Part shown: positions 47,023 through 54,430 of the stretch, one piece after another
How the letters are laid out: the number at the start of each line of letters is the position of its first letter
Position numbering within the stretch: the stretch's first letter is position 1
NCBI GenBank assembly: GCA_003175985.1
Contig: PSRJ01000401.1
Coordinates: 1-54,430 of the forward strand
Reading direction: 5' to 3'
From: Terriglobia bacterium
GTDB taxonomy: Bacteria > Acidobacteriota > Terriglobia > Bryobacterales > Bryobacteraceae
DNA: 54,430 nucleotides
Translations under genes and position numbers: made by a program
Notes under the pieces: generated by a model
What the model was told of the DNA's origin: nothing
What the model saw: only the letters and a program-made list of their open reading frames with translations
Database searches by the model: none

Positions 47023-49455
47023 TCATTCCTGCCGCAGCGCACGTACTGGGTCGATCGCAATCGCTCTGCGTGTGGGAACCAGCACAGCCCCCAATGATAG
47101 GGCTGTCAACACCACTAGCACGGCCGCAAGGATTTCCATATCGAACGAGCTCACGCCGTAGTACGCGGACGCAATCCAGCGGCCTAACGCGAAGCTGAGC
47201 AGCAATCCGAGAATCAGGCCGCCGACAATGGGAGCTAGCGCCTGGCCGACAACCAGGCGCACGACATCGGAGGGCCGCGCTCCGATGGCCATGCGTATTC
47301 CCACCTCGCGGGTGCGCTGCGATACGACCGATGAGATGACGCTGTAGATTCCTACTGCCGCCAACAGAAGGCCGAGAGCGGCGAAGGCGCAAAGCACATA
47401 AGCCTGGAAGCGGCGCGGCGCCATCCACGCGCTCATCACTTCTTCCATGGTCCGCAACTGCGAGACAGGCTGTTGCGGATCTACCGCCCAAACAGCCTGC
47501 CGGACCGGCTGCTGCAACTTCTGCGGCGCCGTGTTCGTCTTCACCACGCACACCAGGGGAAGGTTGCGGAGCAAGAGCGACATCAATGCTTTCGGCGCCT
47601 GCCGGTCGGGAATGTACATGGCTGCTGACGCAGTACGGTCTAAGCCGTCTTCCTTAACGCTTCCCACTACACCGGCCACCACTCGGGGCTGGTCCGCAAA
47701 CCGCGAGCCCATCCCTTTGCCGATGAGGATGCGCTGTCCGAGAGGATCCTGGTTGGGCCAATACCGGCGAGCCATCGCGTCACTGATGATGACTACGGGA
47801 GTGGTGTTGTCGCGATCCAGGTCCGTGAACACTCGCCCCGCTCGTAACGGAATGTGCATTACCTGGAAATAATTGGGACTGACGATCCGGTATTTGCCGC
47901 TGGAATCGCTCTCGCCGGTCTGTCCTTCCTTGGCAAACGGGAGCTCTGGACCGGATTCGAGAGGAAGACTGGTAATGACTGCGGCCTCGCGTACGCCGGG
48001 CAGAGCGGCGATGCGCTCCAGCATCTGATGCGTGTCCCGATTCACTTGTTGGCTGTCGCTATATTTAGCTGGCGGCAGGGAGAGCTTCATCGTCAGAATG
48101 TTTGGGGCTTGAAAGCCAGGATTAACTCCGCTCGTACGGAGTAGGCTGATGGAGAACAACACTGCTCCAAACAGGAGCGCCTCGGAAAGCGCAACCTCGC
48201 CCATGATCAAAGTCAGACTGAGACGCTTACTTCCGGAAGTGATTCGATTCTGTGCTTGTTTTAGAGAATCGTTCAATCCGGTTCGCGTTACCTGAAGGGC
48301 GGGAGCCAGGCTGAACGCAATGCCGGTGGGAACCGCGAGCAATATCGCAAACAGAAATACACGGCCGTCGAAATCGATTTCCGTCCAGCGCGGCAGGCCG
48401 GCCGGTCCCCATTTTTGAACCGCGGGTATGATACCGCTCGCCAGCAGAACCCCCAGCATCGATCCGAAAAACGACAATGCGATGCCTTCTGTCAGGAGTT
48501 GCCGGATGATGCGCGCAGGGCTCGCGCCCAGGGCGATCCGCAGAGCCATTTCTTTCCTGCGGATCGCGGAGCGTGCCAGCAGGAGATTGGCTACGTTGGC
48601 ACAGGCGATGAGTAGCACGACGCTTACCATCGCGAGCAGCAGGAAGAGGCTCGCGCGAATTCCGCCGACCTGTTGATCGTGGAGCGGCACTAAGGCCGCC
48701 CCCGCCTTGTCATCGCCTTCCGAAGCCGGCGCAATCGCTCTCGTCATGGGATCCAGTTGCGCCCGGGCACGTGGGAGCGTAATGCCTGGGCGCAATCGGG
48801 CGATTGCAAATAAGTAACTCGCGGGTTCGGTGCTGCTCGCCGGCAGCTCCAAGGGAGTCCACAACTCCGCATTCGACGGGAACGCAATCCCGGGAGGGGC
48901 GACGCCGATCACCGTATAAGTCTCGCCGCTCATGACGAGCCTGCGTCCCAGGATTTGAGGGTCTCCGCCAAAGCGATGCTGCCACAAGCCATGGCTTAAG
49001 ATCACCCGTTTTTCACCGCCCGCGCGATCTTCGCCGGGAGCGAATGTCCTTCCCAGCGCCGGTTGCACACCCAGCACATCGAAAAATGAGGCGCTGACAT
49101 GATACCCGTGAATCCGTTCGGGCGGCGCGCCGGGGACTACCAGATTGTACCCGCCGCCCAGCACATCGTATGCGGCGACTGCCGAGAAGACTTGCGATTG
49201 GTCCCGCCAAAGCAGCACCTGGGGCACTGAGACCGCACGGTCGGTTCCCGCGCGATACTGCCGCACGATGGAGACGATGCGATCCGAGTCCGCAAACGGT
49301 AGAGGCCTTAGAACCACCGCATTGATGATTCCAAAAATCGCAGTATCACCACCGATGCCCAATCCCAGTACCAGAACTCCACCAATGCAGAAACCTGGAT
49401 TGCTTCGGAACATCCGGACCGTAAAGTGAACATCTTGAAACAGGCTGCCCAGCAT
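47023..49455 (-). CDS. ADOP-type ABC permease (MacB/FtsX family)
   Basis: This 810-residue membrane protein has the ADOP plan common in Acidobacteriota: a short N-terminal part (LGSLFQDVHFTVRMFRSNPG), a first membrane helix with VLGLGIGGDTAIFGIINAVVLRPLPF (about 28-54), a large periplasmic MacB-type domain, three FtsX helices (about 285-400), a second MacB domain and three C-terminal helices ending RRAIAIDPVRALRQE. The ATG at 49455 starts the family N-terminus with GGAG upstream; an open frame to 49728 is rejected since it would run antisense through precursor B. No ABC ATPase gene lies beside it. Divergent from precursor B (172 nt) and 80 nt upstream of precursor A, it is the candidate exporter or immunity protein. 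Confidence 0.88.
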   Translation of the reverse strand: MLGSLFQDVHFTVRMFRSNPGFCIGGVLVLGLGIGGDTAIFGIINAVVLRPLPFADSDRIVSIVRQYRAGTDRAVSVPQVLLWRDQSQVFSAVAAYDVLGGGYNLVVPGAPPERIHGYHVSASFFDVLGVQPALGRTFAPGEDRAGGEKRVILSHGLWQHRFGGDPQILGRRLVMSGETYTVIGVAPPGIAFPSNAELWTPLELPASSTEPASYLFAIARLRPGITLPRARAQLDPMTRAIAPASEGDDKAGAALVPLHDQQVGGIRASLFLLLAMVSVVLLIACANVANLLLARSAIRRKEMALRIALGASPARIIRQLLTEGIALSFFGSMLGVLLASGIIPAVQKWGPAGLPRWTEIDFDGRVFLFAILLAVPTGIAFSLAPALQVTRTGLNDSLKQAQNRITSGSKRLSLTLIMGEVALSEALLFGAVLFSISLLRTSGVNPGFQAPNILTMKLSLPPAKYSDSQQVNRDTHQMLERIAALPGVREAAVITSLPLESGPELPFAKEGQTGESDSSGKYRIVSPNYFQVMHIPLRAGRVFTDLDRDNTTPVVIISDAMARRYWPNQDPLGQRILIGKGMGSRFADQPRVVAGVVGSVKEDGLDRTASAAMYIPDRQAPKALMSLLLRNLPLVCVVKTNTAPQKLQQPVRQAVWAVDPQQPVSQLRTMEEVMSAWMAPRRFQAYVLCAFAALGLLLAAVGIYSVISSVVSQRTREVGIRMAIGARPSDVVRLVVGQALAPIVGGLILGLLLSFALGRWIASAYYGVSSFDMEILAAVLVVLTALSLGAVLVPTRRAIAIDPVRALRQE

Positions 49456-49510
49456 CTCGACTCCGCAGCATGGGAGTGTACCTGAAAGGCGCCGCGTTTC
49501 AACGCGAAGA

Positions 49511-49539
49511 TTGTCACACCGTTTTCTATACCGGGTAAT
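49511..49539 (+). promoter_or_regulatory. Possible sigma70 promoter of the precursor B / MNIO arm
   Basis: TTGTCA (49511-49516) and GGTAAT (49534-49539) are separated by 17 nt, giving a fair -35 and a weak -10 match about 90 nt upstream of the precursor ATG. A 7-bp inverted repeat, GTTTCAA (49496-49502) and TTGAAAC (49550-49556), flanks the pair and could be an operator. Support is weak. Confidence 0.3.
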
Positions 49540-49627
49540 GCCCCCGGTTTTGAAACGGACACGGCGGGCGCTGCACTCCTCCTCAGCATCGCGGAAATCG
49601 CGGTGCCAATTAAAAGGAGGAACGACA

Positions 49628-49735
49628 ATGAACACACAGAATACGGAATTCAACGCTGCCAGCCTGGTCAACACGAAAATGGGCTGCCGCACTTGTGGGC
49701 TCGCCGGCTGGGATAACGCGCTCCGCAAGAATTAA
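49628..49735 (+). CDS. Putative RiPP precursor peptide B (35 residues)
   Basis: The ATG at 49628 is preceded by AAAAGGAGGAACGACA, an excellent ribosome site that closely matches that of precursor A (AAAGGAGAAACGAC). The leader MNTQNTEFNAASLVNTK is polar, and the C-terminal part MGCRTCGLAGWDNALRKN carries C20 and C23. Compared with precursor A, Ser/Thr, Gly/Ala, Tyr/Trp and Ser/Asn substitutions keep the character of each position. The gene is followed 28 nt later by a DUF692/MNIO gene, the enzyme family that modifies Cys in methanobactin and related peptides, so the cysteines are the likely target. The GCRxCG motif could also bind a metal after modification. Confidence 0.85.
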   Translation: MNTQNTEFNAASLVNTKMGCRTCGLAGWDNALRKN

Positions 49736-49763
49736 GACGAAAGGCCCATTGCCGGTGCATTCT

Positions 49764-50636
49764 ATGCAGGGAAACAAAGCAACCAACCGAAACAAAATTA
49801 CATGTCCGGCGCTGGGCACTACGTATGAGGGGGGAGATGTCCAGCTCTTAGAGCATGTTCTCCCCCTCGTCGATTTTGTGGAAGTCACGCCCGATAGCAT
49901 GGCAGAGTACCAACAGGAACGCCCCGTATTACCTGACCATGCCATCGGAGAACTGAAAGACATTGGCTCAGACGCTCATGTCATCGTTCATGGCGTCGGG
50001 CTGTCGATCGGTACTCATGACGGTTATTCCGAAACTTACTTACAGATTGTCGACAAGCTGCTCGACCACGTGGCGGTCGAGTGGCATAGTGAACATCTTG
50101 GTTACGTCAATGTCGATGGCCAACACCTGGGAACGATGCTGGCAGTTTCCAAAACCGGGCAGGTGCTCGACATCCTGTGCGAGCGAATCAAAACGATACA
50201 GCAGAGATATGGCATCCCCTTTCTGATCGAAAATATCGTCCACATCTTGCCCGATTTTGACGGCGAATTCTCCGATGCCGCCTTTCTCAACGCGTTGGCG
50301 AACCGCACGGGCTGTGGACTGATCCTCGATGTCTATAACCTCGAGTGCGACGCGCATAACCACGGGTTTGATATTCCCCGCTTTCTCGCCGAGTTGGAAA
50401 TGGAGCATGTTCGGGAAATCCACTTAGCCGGTGGAGTGATCGATCGCGGATTCCGCTTGGACGTTCACTCCAGGATCACGGATGACTCGACGATCGCTCT
50501 GGCGCGCCAGGTGATCGCCGCGGCCCCGAATCTCCGGACCGTAACGTACGAACTGCTGCCCGAAGCGGTTCCCAAGCTGGGTTACAGAGCGATCGCCGGG
50601 GAACTAAAGCGGCTGCGTCAAGCTTTGATGAACTGA
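49764..50636 (+). CDS. DUF692/MNIO family multinuclear iron oxygenase-type enzyme
   Basis: This 290-residue TIM-barrel protein belongs to the DUF692 (MNIO) family, whose studied members (MbnB, TglH, ChrH) use two or three irons to rearrange Cys residues of precursor peptides. The likely metal ligands are all visible: H76 (VIVHGVGLS), E110/H111 (HSEHLGY), E156/N157 (LIENI), D189 (GLILDVYN), H198/H200 (DAHNHGF), H220 (EIHLAGG), D233/H235 (LDVHS) and E263 (TYELLP). The ATG at 49764 has no strong ribosome site; GTG at 49755 (AAGG 10 nt upstream) is an alternative that adds three residues. The gene sits 28 nt after precursor B and 2 nt before its partner gene. It is a divergent family member (YEGGDVQ at the N-terminus). 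Confidence 0.88.
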   Translation: MQGNKATNRNKITCPALGTTYEGGDVQLLEHVLPLVDFVEVTPDSMAEYQQERPVLPDHAIGELKDIGSDAHVIVHGVGLSIGTHDGYSETYLQIVDKLLDHVAVEWHSEHLGYVNVDGQHLGTMLAVSKTGQVLDILCERIKTIQQRYGIPFLIENIVHILPDFDGEFSDAAFLNALANRTGCGLILDVYNLECDAHNHGFDIPRFLAELEMEHVREIHLAGGVIDRGFRLDVHSRITDDSTIALARQVIAAAPNLRTVTYELLPEAVPKLGYRAIAGELKRLRQALMN

Positions 50637-50638
50637 AT

Positions 50639-51163
50639 ATGGATCTGGCCAGGCAGCAACGCGACCTCTTAGAGCTGATTAAGTCCGGCACGCTTCGGCG
50701 GACGGGCGACCCTTACATCGAAAAGGTTGCCCACTCCCCTCATCTGGCAGTGCTGCGCGATGTGGTGCTGTCGTGGCGGGCATTCGATGTCGAACGTACA
50801 TGCCGGCTCACGTCGGCATTACTGCAACAGCGCGGTTGGTTTGACGATGCGATCCGGTTCTTCGCGGCCACCGCCGACATCTCTCCGTTCGTCGAGCGCC
50901 TTCGCGACACGTTCCTGGAGCAGATGGCGGCGAATGCCGATCCTCTCGTTGCTGCCGTGGCGCAATTTGAGTTGTATCTGATCAAAGTCAAACTCGGAGA
51001 TCCCGGCGAATATACGGTCGAGTGGCCCACCGACCCCCGTCCGGTGTTGATGGCGCTGGATGAAGGCCGTTCGCTCGAACCGCTCCCCGCCGTTACCCAT
51101 CAAATGTCGATTTCGCAGTGCTTGCCGGGACTGGTACGCGTATGCGAAGTCACAAAGTGCTAG
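50639..51163 (+). CDS. Probable MNIO partner protein (precursor-recognition subunit)
   Basis: This 174-residue soluble protein starts 2 nt after the MNIO stop. The N-terminal two thirds are helical (LARQQRDLLELIKSGTLRRT, HLAVLRDVVLSWRAFDVERT, LLQQRGWFDDAIRFFA), and the last third ends in VEWPTDPRPVLMALDEGRSL, a pattern that resembles partner proteins of MNIO enzymes (MbnC/TglI/DUF2063-like), in which a C-terminal region recognises the peptide leader. The protein ends in KC, with further Cys at 161 and 169. Function is inferred from position and general resemblance; the family should be checked by structure prediction. Confidence 0.7.
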   Translation: MDLARQQRDLLELIKSGTLRRTGDPYIEKVAHSPHLAVLRDVVLSWRAFDVERTCRLTSALLQQRGWFDDAIRFFAATADISPFVERLRDTFLEQMAANADPLVAAVAQFELYLIKVKLGDPGEYTVEWPTDPRPVLMALDEGRSLEPLPAVTHQMSISQCLPGLVRVCEVTKC

Positions 51164-51209
51164 CCCCGGTGGCGGATGATGTAAATTACAAGTAGGAGGG
51201 GATGACGCA

Positions 51210-51503
51210 ATGTTGCGAACAGGATTGCTAGCGTTGCTGTTTGCAGGAGCTTTGGCGGTAGGTGTGAACGCGGCGGATGTCTTCGTGCGGGTCGGGCCGC
51301 CTCCGCCGGTACGCGAGACGGTAATAGTGCGTCCCGGGCCCAACTATGTATGGATTCCCGGCTACCATCGCTGGGATGGCGGGGCCTACGCATGGGTTCC
51401 CGGCCGCTGGGAGTTGCCGCCCAGGCCTCGTGCCCGTTGGGTGGCGCACCGCTGGGTCCGCCGCCGGGGCGGCTGGGTGTTTGTGGAAGGCCGTTGGCGA
51501 TAG
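51210..51503 (+). CDS. Secreted YXWGXW-repeat-like small basic protein
   Basis: This 97-residue exported protein has a signal peptide (MLRTGLLALLFAGALAVGVNAA) followed by a Pro/Arg/Trp-rich region with repeats of the form YVWIPGYHRWDGGAYAWVPG and GGWVFVEGRWR, as in the YXWGXW repeat family of bacterial surface or envelope proteins. TAGGAGGGGATGACGCA upstream of the ATG is a strong ribosome site. It is 46 nt downstream of the MNIO partner gene on the same strand, so it may be co-transcribed, but such genes are widespread and need not belong to the peptide system. Confidence 0.8.
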   Translation: MLRTGLLALLFAGALAVGVNAADVFVRVGPPPPVRETVIVRPGPNYVWIPGYHRWDGGAYAWVPGRWELPPRPRARWVAHRWVRRRGGWVFVEGRWR

Positions 51504-51529
51504 ATAGCCGCTGATCGCTTTTCCACCAG

Positions 51530-52207
51530 TCACCGCATATAGAAGAGACTCAGCCGGGGCAAGCCGGCCTTCTCCAAAAGATGACGCTCCAGAAACTGCT
51601 TTTCCAGCATGGCGAGTTGAGCGGCGGCCATCTTGCTGCGGTAAGGCCGGAGTTGCCGCTCGAGCTCGCGCCGGGCATCGAGCAGTTCCTCTTCGCCCTG
51701 ACGCACACGCGCCGCGGCGATCATCTTCTCTTCGAGCACCGTCAGGCGCTGCTCCAATGCTTCCAGGTTTTGATAATGCTGCTCAACCTCTTCCGCCAGA
51801 CGTGTGAGAGCGGCCGCAATTTCGCCGTATGCTTCCGGTAAGGCAGCGGCGTTCCCTGAGAGATAGGCGCGCAGTTCGTCGAGGGTAAAGGGCGGCGCCG
51901 GGGCGCGCCGCGCGGGCTGCGCCGAACCCGCCATCACTTGCGCTTCCGTGAGTACGGCCTGCGCGCAGAACGCCAGCGAATTCACCAGTTGCGTCTTCAC
52001 CTTGCGGGCGCGCCATTTTTCGAACGCGGTGTCAATGCCGCGCATCACCGCTTCCAGCGGCACACCCGCATTCTTCCAGCTTTCCACCAACGCCCAATCG
52101 AGCGGCGAGAGCAGGAACAGGCTGGTGCCGCGGGCGCGCTGGAAGTGTTCCTCGATTTCGGTGTAGTAGTTGAAGTAATTGCAGATCCAGTCTTGGCCGT
52201 CGGTCAC
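51530..52207 (-). CDS. Conserved coiled-coil protein encoded after coaX
   Basis: This 225-residue soluble protein has a conserved N-terminal part (WICNYFNYYTEIEEHFQRAR and LLSPLDWALVESWKNAGVPL, about residues 7-52; VMRGIDTAFEKWRARK) and a long C-terminal coiled coil (about 130-210; LARLAEEVEQHYQNLEALEQ-like heptads). The GTG start at 52207 overlaps the coaX stop by four bases (GTGA). The N-terminal block resembles a replication-initiator-like helical domain, but I do not assign it. Overlapping gene order suggests co-regulation with cofactor genes. Confidence 0.68.
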   Translation of the reverse strand: MTDGQDWICNYFNYYTEIEEHFQRARGTSLFLLSPLDWALVESWKNAGVPLEAVMRGIDTAFEKWRARKVKTQLVNSLAFCAQAVLTEAQVMAGSAQPARRAPAPPFTLDELRAYLSGNAAALPEAYGEIAAALTRLAEEVEQHYQNLEALEQRLTVLEEKMIAAARVRQGEEELLDARRELERQLRPYRSKMAAAQLAMLEKQFLERHLLEKAGLPRLSLFYMR

Positions 52208-52974
52208 TGCGGATGGTTCCGTTCCCAGATCATTTGCAGACCTTCCAGCGTGAGGTGCTCATCCACGGTCTTCAGGTACCGCGATCCGGAAATAATGAGA
52301 TGCGCCTGGCCGCCGGTGGCAATCGTCTGTGTATCGGGGCCGAGTTCCTCGATGATGCGTTCCAGAATGCCATCGATCATGCCCACCGTTCCGAAGTAGA
52401 GACCGGATTGCATACTGGCAACAGTGTTGGTACCGACTACTTTCTTGGGCGGCCGGAAATCGACCAGCGGGAGGCGCGCGGTCTTGGTGAACAGCGCGTC
52501 GATAGCGATTTTGATTCCAACCGCAATGGCGCCTCCCAGGTACTCGCCGTTCCGCGACATCACATCGAAGTTAATCGTGGTGCCGAAGTCCACCACCACG
52601 CACGGTCCGCCGTATTTGTAGAAGGCGGCGACGCCGTTCACCAGGCGGTCGGCGCCGACTTCCGCGGGATTATCGTAAGAGACCGTGATCCCCAAGTTTG
52701 TCCGCGGTGTGACGAACATGGCCTCGGTGCGGAAGTAGCGCTGCGTCATGGCCGCCAGCGTGCTGTCGATGGGCGGCACCACGCTGGAAATGATGATGCC
52801 GTGAACATTGCCGATATCGAGACCGGCAGGGACGAACAGATTGCTCAGCAGGATGCCCCATTCGTCGGCGGTCTGCTCGGCGACCGTGCGCAGGCGCCAC
52901 TGCGCTACCAGATTACGGCCTTCGAACGCGCCGATCGTAATATTGCTATTGCCCGCATCCAGCGCCAGCAGCAC
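52204..52974 (-). CDS. coaX: Type III pantothenate kinase
   Basis: CoaX phosphorylates pantothenate in the first step of coenzyme A synthesis. The 256-residue protein has the type III ASKHA-fold motifs: the phosphate loop MLLALDAGNSNITIGAF, GIIISSVVPPI, the pantothenate-binding PAEVGADRLVNG, VVDFGTTINFDVM (here TT-INFD where TAxT-D is usual) and ATGGQAHLI. I chose GTG 52974 because GGGAGG lies 5 nt upstream and the family N-terminus begins there; an in-frame TTG at 52992 is less likely. The start lies inside the end of birA (29-nt overlap), and the stop overlaps the next gene by four bases. Confidence 0.93.
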   Translation of the reverse strand: MLLALDAGNSNITIGAFEGRNLVAQWRLRTVAEQTADEWGILLSNLFVPAGLDIGNVHGIIISSVVPPIDSTLAAMTQRYFRTEAMFVTPRTNLGITVSYDNPAEVGADRLVNGVAAFYKYGGPCVVVDFGTTINFDVMSRNGEYLGGAIAVGIKIAIDALFTKTARLPLVDFRPPKKVVGTNTVASMQSGLYFGTVGMIDGILERIIEELGPDTQTIATGGQAHLIISGSRYLKTVDEHLTLEGLQMIWERNHPQ

Positions 52975-53668
52975 GCACGCCTCCCGCAACAATCAGGGTA
53001 TCGGTTCCATCGTCTCTACGCACCACCAGGTATCCCGCGGAATCCAGGCCTGCGGTGACGCCCTCCAGCACGCCATCCTGCTGGCTGACCTGGACGCGGC
53101 GGCCGGCGGCATAACTCGAAGCTTGCTGGAAGAGGCGCAGAATGTCGGGCGCGTCCAGGCGCGTGAACATTTCGACAGCGGGCAATAAGGCCAGCAAAAG
53201 CTCCTCGCGCGGCCAAGTCCGGCCCGTGTGAAGCCGAAGCGATGTTGCTTCCGCCTCCAGCGCGGCTGGAAAGGATGTGTGGTTCACATTGATGCCGATG
53301 CCGGCTATGGCAGCGCCCTGAACCAATTGCACCAGAATGCCGGCGACCTTCCTTTCGCCAAGCATGATGTCGTTGGGCCAGCGGAGGTCGCAGGCTGCGC
53401 CGGTAACGCTCGCGATCGCATGCGCTGTGGCCAGGCCGAGCGCCAGCGTAAGCAGAGGCGCAGGTTGCAGCACGAGCGAGCAGTAGATGCCGCTCCCCAC
53501 CTCGGAGTGCCAGGCATGGCCATGCCTGCCCTGACCAGCCGTCTGTTCACCGGCGAGCACCACGCTGCCGGTTTCGAGGCCAGAGGCGGCGCGCATGGTC
53601 GAATCCACCACCTCGTAGTACTCGATGCGGCGCTGCGGGAGCGCGCGGCGGAGGCGTTCGATATCCAT
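52946..53668 (-). CDS. birA: Biotin--[acetyl-CoA-carboxylase] ligase
   Basis: This ligase activates biotin with ATP and attaches it to the carboxylase carrier protein. The 240-residue protein is the short, non-regulatory type without a DNA-binding helix-turn-helix: motifs YYEVVDSTMRAA (about 18-29), GEQTAGQGRHGHAWHSEVGS (biotin/AMP loop), LRWPNDIMLGERKVAGILVQ with the biotin-contacting Lys, and GIGINVNHT. The C-terminal beta domain ends in DGTDTLIVAGG. The ATG at 53668 overlaps the nadC stop by one base (TGATG); a GTG directly before it is an alternative. It overlaps coaX at its end. Confidence 0.93.
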   Translation of the reverse strand: MDIERLRRALPQRRIEYYEVVDSTMRAASGLETGSVVLAGEQTAGQGRHGHAWHSEVGSGIYCSLVLQPAPLLTLALGLATAHAIASVTGAACDLRWPNDIMLGERKVAGILVQLVQGAAIAGIGINVNHTSFPAALEAEATSLRLHTGRTWPREELLLALLPAVEMFTRLDAPDILRLFQQASSYAAGRRVQVSQQDGVLEGVTAGLDSAGYLVVRRDDGTDTLIVAGGVRAAGAGCGQ

Positions 53669-54430
53669 CACAGCAAATCCAGCCGGAAGCTGATGTCGGC
53701 GGCGGGCGCGGAATGCGTGATGGCGCCGGAAGAGATGAAATCCGCTCCGGTATTCGCGTACGATTGCGCGTTGTCGAGAGTGATGTTACCGGACAGCTCG
53801 ACCTTGGCGCGGCCGGCGATTTCGCCGATCCATTCCGCGGCCTCGCGCGGTGTGAGGTTATCCAGCAGAAGATGTGTAGCCCCAGCTTCCAGCGCTTCGC
53901 TGAGTTCGGCGCGCGTACGGACCTCGATTTCGACGGGGAGCCCCGTGGCGCGGGCGCGCTCGATGGCGTTTCGGACCCCGCCCGCGGCGGCGATGTGATT
54001 GTTCTTGATCAACACGGCATCGAAAAGGCCCATCCGGTGATTGGTGATTCCGCCCGCGGCGGCGGCTTTCTTTTCCAGCGCGCGGAATCCCGGCGTCGTC
54101 TTCCGCGTATCCAGCACGCGGCACCGCGTGCCTTCCGCGGCGTCCGCGAAGCGCCGCGCCGCGGTAGCGACTCCGCTCAAGTGCTGCAGGAAATTCAGCG
54201 CTACCCGCTCGCATTCAAGCAGCGTGCGCGCGTTGCCGCAGACGGTGGCGAGAATCTCGCCATCCTGGCAGCGGTCGCCGTCACGCCGGATGATCCGTAG
54301 GTCATCCACACCGCCGCGCGCGTCGTAAATCTCACCGAGCAGATCCAGCCCCGCCACCACCAGAGGCTCACGCGCGAGGAAGCGGCCCCGGGCTTTCTGC
54401 GTTTCGGGAATACAGGCGCCACTGGTCACA
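53668..54430 (-). CDS. nadC: Nicotinate-nucleotide pyrophosphorylase (quinolinate phosphoribosyltransferase), partial
   Basis: NadC makes nicotinate mononucleotide from quinolinate and PRPP in NAD synthesis. About 254 of some 280 residues are in the window; the N-terminus lies beyond the right edge. Visible motifs are GDRCQDGEILATVCGNARTL, LECERVALNFLQHLSGVATA, the substrate-binding DTRKTTPGFRALEKKAAAAG with GGITNHRMGLFDAVLIKNNH, VEIEVRTRAELSEAL, LLLDNLTP, VELSGNITLDNA and GADFISSGAITHSA. It leads the overlapping operon nadC, birA, coaX, coiled-coil gene. Confidence 0.94.
   Translation of the reverse strand, partial: VTSGACIPETQKARGRFLAREPLVVAGLDLLGEIYDARGGVDDLRIIRRDGDRCQDGEILATVCGNARTLLECERVALNFLQHLSGVATAARRFADAAEGTRCRVLDTRKTTPGFRALEKKAAAAGGITNHRMGLFDAVLIKNNHIAAAGGVRNAIERARATGLPVEIEVRTRAELSEALEAGATHLLLDNLTPREAAEWIGEIAGRAKVELSGNITLDNAQSYANTGADFISSGAITHSAPAADISFRLDLL

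Noticed and set aside
46838-47551. A 237-codon minus-strand reading frame that ends with the precursor A sequence.
   Set aside because: Its first two thirds overlap the permease gene in another frame; the GTG at 46942 has its own strong ribosome site and starts the peptide that matches precursor B.
49456-49728. N-terminal extension of the permease by 91 residues.
   Set aside because: It would run antisense through precursor B and adds residues not found in ADOP permeases; the family N-terminus starts at 49455.

Overview
The window looks like a chromosomal segment of a high-GC Acidobacteriota bacterium, most like the Bryobacterales/Solibacter group. This is inferred from gene content, not from a database search. 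The clues are three very large Oar-like TonB-dependent receptors that begin with a carboxypeptidase-regulatory domain, an ADOP-type (MacB/FtsX-like) permease, a DUF1592/DUF1552 secreted pair, HpnB of hopanoid synthesis, and many secreted cytochrome, quinoprotein and beta-propeller proteins. No rRNA, tRNA or CRISPR array was recognised.

Layout. Bases 1-14037 (mostly minus strand) hold two receptor-led clusters with secreted redox and propeller proteins, a DUF1592-type neighbour (a carboxypeptidase-regulatory/cytochrome/propeller protein), an esterase, and a small relic of a mobile element (an ORF6N gene plus a truncated replication-relaxation gene). Bases 14248-21793 hold a BNR-type secreted protein convergent with a compact minus-strand operon: metallo-beta-lactamase fold protein, DUF1592 cytochrome protein, DUF1552 protein and ankyrin protein. 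Bases 21794-24236 are gene-poor, with a HAF-repeat protein and several decayed reading frames. Bases 24237-37587 are mixed housekeeping and single genes: a membrane protein, S4/Hsp15, hpnB, a Kir channel, carAB, a TPR protein, phosphoglucomutase and EF-P. Bases 37631-43623 hold the third receptor, preceded by a PQQ dehydrogenase and a diheme cytochrome c. Bases 51530-54430 are a cofactor operon: nadC, birA, coaX and a conserved coiled-coil gene, with overlapping ends.

The most interesting part is 43692-51163, which I interpret as an undescribed ribosomally made peptide (RiPP) system with two arms. A plus-strand arm encodes a 35-residue precursor, a DUF692/MNIO iron oxygenase-type enzyme and a small partner protein. 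A divergent minus-strand arm encodes an ADOP permease, a second 34-residue precursor, an alanine-rich protein made of 14 decapeptide repeats, a radical SAM enzyme with a B12-binding-like N-terminus, and a GNAT acetyltransferase. The two precursors differ in their leaders but share the C-terminal pattern GCRxCGLxGxDxxLR, and their ribosome-binding sites are nearly identical. The PQQ dehydrogenase, cytochrome and receptor genes follow directly on the same minus strand and may be co-transcribed.

Several smaller oddities are recorded: a hairpin-bearing intergenic repeat that appears to supply the N-terminus of the PQQ dehydrogenase, a perfect 15-bp-arm palindrome inside the ORF6N gene, an orphan signal-peptide stub, a phosphate-binding-protein tail with a frameshift, and an EF-P with Asn at the usual modification tip.
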